Shown: piece by piece, positions 61,014 to 64,000 of the stretch
How the letters are laid out: every line of letters begins with the position of its first letter
Position numbering within the stretch: the stretch's first letter is position 1
NCBI RefSeq assembly: GCF_036227605.1
Contig: NZ_CP109487.1
Span: 3,422,001-3,486,000 of the forward strand
Source: Streptomyces sp. NBC_01439
GTDB taxonomy: Bacteria > Actinomycetota > Actinomycetes > Streptomycetales > Streptomycetaceae
DNA length: 64,000 nucleotides
Direction: 5' to 3'
The notes under the pieces: model-generated
Told to the model about the DNA's origin: nothing
The model's input: only the letters and a program-made list of their open reading frames with translations
The model's database searches: none
Made by a program: the position numbers and the translations under genes

Positions 61014-62123
61014 GTGTCGACGCACGAGCTCTACACCGAGAACCCTGGCGAGCCGGTCTGGCAGGTTCCCACTGCCGGATCCGCCCGCTTCAACTGGGAG
61101 TACGCCGACGGCCGCGAGCGGCTCCTGGCGCTCTACCAGAAGGGCAAGGACAAGCAGTGGGACGGCACCAAGCGCATCGACTGGGACATCGAGGTGGACC
61201 CGTACGATCCGCTGGGCACTCCCGACGAGGCCCTGCCGCTGTACGGGACGCGGCACTGGGCCAAGCTCACCGCGAAGGACAAGGGCGAGCTGCGCCGGCA
61301 CTACGCCTCCTGGAACTTCAGCCAGTTCCTGCACGGCGAACAGGGCGCGATGGTGTGCGCGGCGCGCATCGTGGAGTCGGTGCCGGACCTGGACGCGAAG
61401 TTCTACTCCGCCACGCAGACGATGGACGAGGCACGGCACGCCGAGATCTTCGGGCGCTTCCTGCACGAGAAGGTCGGGATGCTGTACCCGATCAACGACA
61501 GCCTCCGGGGGCTGCTGGGCGACACCCTGCGCGACTCCCGCTGGGACATGCCGTACCTGGGCATGCAGGTGCTCATCGAGGGGCTGGCGCTGGCCGCCTT
61601 CGGCTTGATCCGCGACACGACCACCAAGCCGCTGCCCAAGCAGCTCCTGGCGTACGTGATGCAGGACGAGGCCCGGCACGTGGCCTTCGGGCGGATGGCG
61701 CTGCGCGACCACTACGCGCAGCTCACCGACGCCGAACTGCGCGAGCGCGAGGAGTTCGTGATCGAGGGCTGCTACCTGATGCGGGACCGGCTGCTCGGGG
61801 TGGAGGTGCTGGAGAACTTCGGGGTCGCGGCCGAGGAGGCGACGCTGCTCAGCGAGCAGTCCGAGTTCCTGCAACTCTTCCGCAAGCTGCTGTTCAGCAG
61901 GATCGTGCCGTGCGTCAAGGACATCGGGCTGTGGGGCGAGCGGTTGCAGCGGGCCTATGTGGACCTCGGCGTCTTCGACATGGGCGACTCGAACCTGGAC
62001 CTGCTGATGAGCCAGGACGAGGAGATGGCCGAGGCCCTCGACCGCGAGCGGTTCGCGGCCGAGGAGTCGGCGCGGGTGGCGGAGGTCGAGGCCGCCATCG
62101 CCGACGGATCGGCCGCCCCCTGA
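61014..62123 (+). CDS. ferritin-like diiron protein, 369 aa
   Basis: Ferritin-like superfamily (ribonucleotide-reductase-like) with iron ligands in HGEQGAMVCAARI, TMDEARHAEIFGRFL, LIEGLALAAFGL and MQDEARHVAFGRMAL: two EARH boxes and two partner glutamates. Start GTG/ATG 61014 (MSTHELYTENPGEPVWQVPTAGS). No signal peptide. C-terminus is charged and Ala-rich. I know this architecture as a conserved actinobacterial diiron protein of unknown substrate. Divergent partner of the AurF-type gene. Confidence 0.88.
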   Translation: MSTHELYTENPGEPVWQVPTAGSARFNWEYADGRERLLALYQKGKDKQWDGTKRIDWDIEVDPYDPLGTPDEALPLYGTRHWAKLTAKDKGELRRHYASWNFSQFLHGEQGAMVCAARIVESVPDLDAKFYSATQTMDEARHAEIFGRFLHEKVGMLYPINDSLRGLLGDTLRDSRWDMPYLGMQVLIEGLALAAFGLIRDTTTKPLPKQLLAYVMQDEARHVAFGRMALRDHYAQLTDAELREREEFVIEGCYLMRDRLLGVEVLENFGVAAEEATLLSEQSEFLQLFRKLLFSRIVPCVKDIGLWGERLQRAYVDLGVFDMGDSNLDLLMSQDEEMAEALDRERFAAEESARVAEVEAAIADGSAAP

Positions 62124-62171
62124 GTCGGGCCGCCGTGCCGCCCCCGACGCGCACGCGCGGCGGGCCGGGCG

Positions 62172-63632
62172 TCAGCCGGCGGCCAGCGCCGCCTCCATCA
62201 CCGCCCGCGCGATCGGCGCCGCCGCGCCGTTGCCGCTGATGTCACCCCGGTCCGCCGACGCGTCCTCGACCACCACCGCGACCGCCACCCGGGGCAGCGC
62301 CGCACCTTCGGCCCTGGCCCAGGAGATGAACCAGGCGTACGGGGTGCCCTTGTTGCCGACCCCGTGCTGTGCGGTGCCCGTCTTGCCGCCGACCACCGCG
62401 CCCGGGATCGCGGCGTTGCGGCCCGTCCCGTTCTCCACCACCTTGACCATCAGCTCCTGCAGCCGGACGGCGGTGGCCGGGGTCATCGCCCGGCCCAGGC
62501 TGCGCTGGTCGCCGCGCCGGACCTGGGATCCGTCGTCCCGGGTCGTCCGTTCCACCAGGTACGGATAGGTGAGCTCGCCGCCGTTCGCGACGGCCGCCGC
62601 CACCATCGCCATCTGCAGCGGTGTCGCCGTGGTGTTGAACTGTCCGATCGAGGACAGGGCCAGCTGGTCCTGGCTCATGTCGGTGTCGAAGTTCGACCGG
62701 GACACCCACGAGGGCACGCGCAGCCCCTCGGTGTTGAAGCCGAAGCGGCGTGCCGCCTCCACCATCCCGCGCAGTCCGACCTGCACCCCGATCTTGGCCA
62801 TCACCGTGTTGCAGGACCACTGCACCGCGTCCGCCATCGAGGCGTCCTCGCAGCCGGCGCCCGCGTTCGGCAGCAGGGTGCTGGTCCCGGGCAGCGGGTA
62901 GGGGTCGGGGGTCCGGGTCGGCGCGTCCACGTCGGTGACCACGCCCGCATCGAGGGCGGCCGCGGCCGTCACGATCTTGAAGGTGGAGCCGGGCGGGTAC
63001 GTCTCGCGCAGGGCCCGGTTGAGCATCGGCCGAGCGGGATCCGCGTTCAGGGCGGACCAGGCCTCCTTGACCTTCGTACCGGTACCGGAGAGCGCGGAGG
63101 GGTCGTACGAGGGGCTGCTGACCAGCGCGAGGATCTTCCCGGTGGCCGGCTCGACGGCGGCCACCGCGCCGCGCTTGCCCGCGAGCCCGGCGTACGCGGC
63201 GCGCTGCGTGCCGGAGCGGACGGTGGTGGCGGCGTTCCCGCCGGCGGGGCGGCCGCGGGCCAGTTCGTACCAGAGCGGGAAGGCGGAGAGACCGGGGTCG
63301 GTGCCCGACAGGATCGGGTCCTCGGCGCGCTCGACGAAGCTGGTCCCGTAGGTCTGGGAGGAGAAGCCGGTGACGGGCGCGTAGAGCGGACCGTTCGCGT
63401 ACGTCCTCTCGTAGCGCAGCAGTTGGCCGCTGTCGCGGGAGCCGGTGACGGGGCGCCCGTCGACCAGGATGTCCCCCCGGGGTTCGGCGTAGCGCTCGAT
63501 GGCGGGGCGCTTGTTGGCCGGGTTCGCGCCGTAGGCGGCGGACTCCCAGACCTGCACGCGGGCGATGTTGACCAGCAGGGCGACCAGCAGGAGGGCGCAG
63601 AAGTACGCGCACCAGCGGATGTAGCGGATCAC
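62172..63632 (-). CDS. pbpA: penicillin-binding protein 2-type transpeptidase
   Basis: Class B PBP, 486 aa from GTG 63632, which overlaps the stop of the upstream FtsW/RodA gene (GTGA). One N-terminal membrane helix (YFCALLLVALLVNIA), a dimerisation/pedestal domain, and a transpeptidase domain with Ser216-x-x-Lys219 (PPGSTFK), SCN 273-275 and KTG 417-419. Cross-links peptidoglycan with its SEDS partner. In S. coelicolor the pair at this locus is the secondary one reported for spore wall synthesis. Confidence 0.94.
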   Translation of the reverse strand: MIRYIRWCAYFCALLLVALLVNIARVQVWESAAYGANPANKRPAIERYAEPRGDILVDGRPVTGSRDSGQLLRYERTYANGPLYAPVTGFSSQTYGTSFVERAEDPILSGTDPGLSAFPLWYELARGRPAGGNAATTVRSGTQRAAYAGLAGKRGAVAAVEPATGKILALVSSPSYDPSALSGTGTKVKEAWSALNADPARPMLNRALRETYPPGSTFKIVTAAAALDAGVVTDVDAPTRTPDPYPLPGTSTLLPNAGAGCEDASMADAVQWSCNTVMAKIGVQVGLRGMVEAARRFGFNTEGLRVPSWVSRSNFDTDMSQDQLALSSIGQFNTTATPLQMAMVAAAVANGGELTYPYLVERTTRDDGSQVRRGDQRSLGRAMTPATAVRLQELMVKVVENGTGRNAAIPGAVVGGKTGTAQHGVGNKGTPYAWFISWARAEGAALPRVAVAVVVEDASADRGDISGNGAAAPIARAVMEAALAAG

Positions 63633-64000
63633 TGGTCCGGCTCCTTCGCGGGGCGGGGGCTGCGGGCGCTGTCACTGAGCCGGACCAGCAGGGCGACGAT
63701 GATCCAGTTGGTGACGACGGAGGAGCCGCCCTGCGCGAGGAAGGGCATGGCCATGCCGGTGAGCGGGATCAGGCCGGTGACGCCGCCCGCGATGACGAAC
63801 ACCTGGAGCGCGACGATCGAGGCGAGTCCGGTGGCGAGCAGCCTCCCGAAGGGGTCGCGCAGGGCGAGTCCGGCACGGAAGCCGCGGGCGACGAGCAGCC
63901 CGTAGAGGAGCAGGATCGCGGCGAGGCCGACGAGGCCGAGCTCCTCTCCGGCGGTGGCGAGGACGAAGTCCGACTTGGCGGCGAAGCCGATGAGGAAGGA
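63629..64000 (-). CDS. FtsW/RodA/SpoVE (SEDS) family protein, C-terminal part
   Basis: 3' end of a SEDS peptidoglycan glycosyltransferase gene; the 5' part lies beyond the window. The visible residues read SFLIGFAAKSDFVLATAGEE ... LLLYGLLVARGFRAGLALRDPFGRL ... GVTGLIPLTGMAMPFLAQGGSSVVTNW ... LVRLSDSARSPRPAKEPDQ, with the family's GLIPLTG-type loop and last helix. Its stop overlaps the pbpA start, so the two are translationally coupled. Confidence 0.93.
   Translation of the reverse strand, partial: SFLIGFAAKSDFVLATAGEELGLVGLAAILLLYGLLVARGFRAGLALRDPFGRLLATGLASIVALQVFVIAGGVTGLIPLTGMAMPFLAQGGSSVVTNWIIVALLVRLSDSARSPRPAKEPDQ

Overview
The window is high-GC actinobacterial DNA, almost certainly a Streptomyces chromosome: GTG/TTG starts are common, third positions are GC-rich, and the gene order matches what I remember of the Streptomyces coelicolor SCO5301-SCO5385 region (core arm, near the atp operon). 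No database was consulted; identities come from motifs, lengths and recalled synteny.

Layout. 1-6.5 kb: 5' part of a 3-hydroxyacyl-CoA dehydrogenase gene, a small unknown, a cobalamin adenosyltransferase, a membrane protein, then a two-component pair directly upstream of a secreted GH18 chitinase (chiS-chiR-chiC) whose promoter carries the direct repeats typical of Streptomyces chitinase promoters. 6.5-15 kb: a DUF2550 gene and the complete leftward ATP synthase operon atpIBEFHAGDC, with a Rex-like operator upstream. 15-25.3 kb, all leftward: a WecA/MraY-type sugar-phosphate transferase, SHMT-like glyA, a low-molecular-weight phosphatase, a YrdC/Sua5-type protein, prmC, prfA, rpmE, an LCP ligase and rho. 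25.7-32.4 kb: threonine/lysine block (nrtL, lysA, hom, thrC, thrB) and a stand-alone receiver protein.

32.5-51.6 kb is the accessory part. It begins at a tRNA-Arg(CCG) gene and runs through a type I restriction-modification operon in the order hsdR-hsdS-hsdM, followed by a HEPN-domain gene whose Shine-Dalgarno lies inside a strong hairpin. HsdR itself carries an N-terminal HEPN-like (DUF4145-type) domain. Then come a Uma2-like protein, a WhiJ-type developmental regulator triad (ATP-binding anti-sigma-like, XRE-DUF5753, DUF397), two large proteins of unknown function, a DUF234-type AAA ATPase preceded by three 16-bp repeats, an XdhC-like protein and a small Rho-N-like protein. 51.6-54.6 kb is a bacterial NHEJ locus with Ku divergent from separate polymerase and ligase genes. 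54.6-64 kb holds a degenerate NERD protein, two exported proteins, an orphan histidine kinase coupled to a lipoprotein gene, a TetR regulator, two divergently transcribed diiron-type proteins, and a PBP2/FtsW-like pair cut by the window end.

The most promising spots for something undescribed are the HEPN-linked type I R-M operon with its SD-sequestering hairpin, the paired 760-aa and 824-aa proteins, and the repeat-preceded AAA ATPase.
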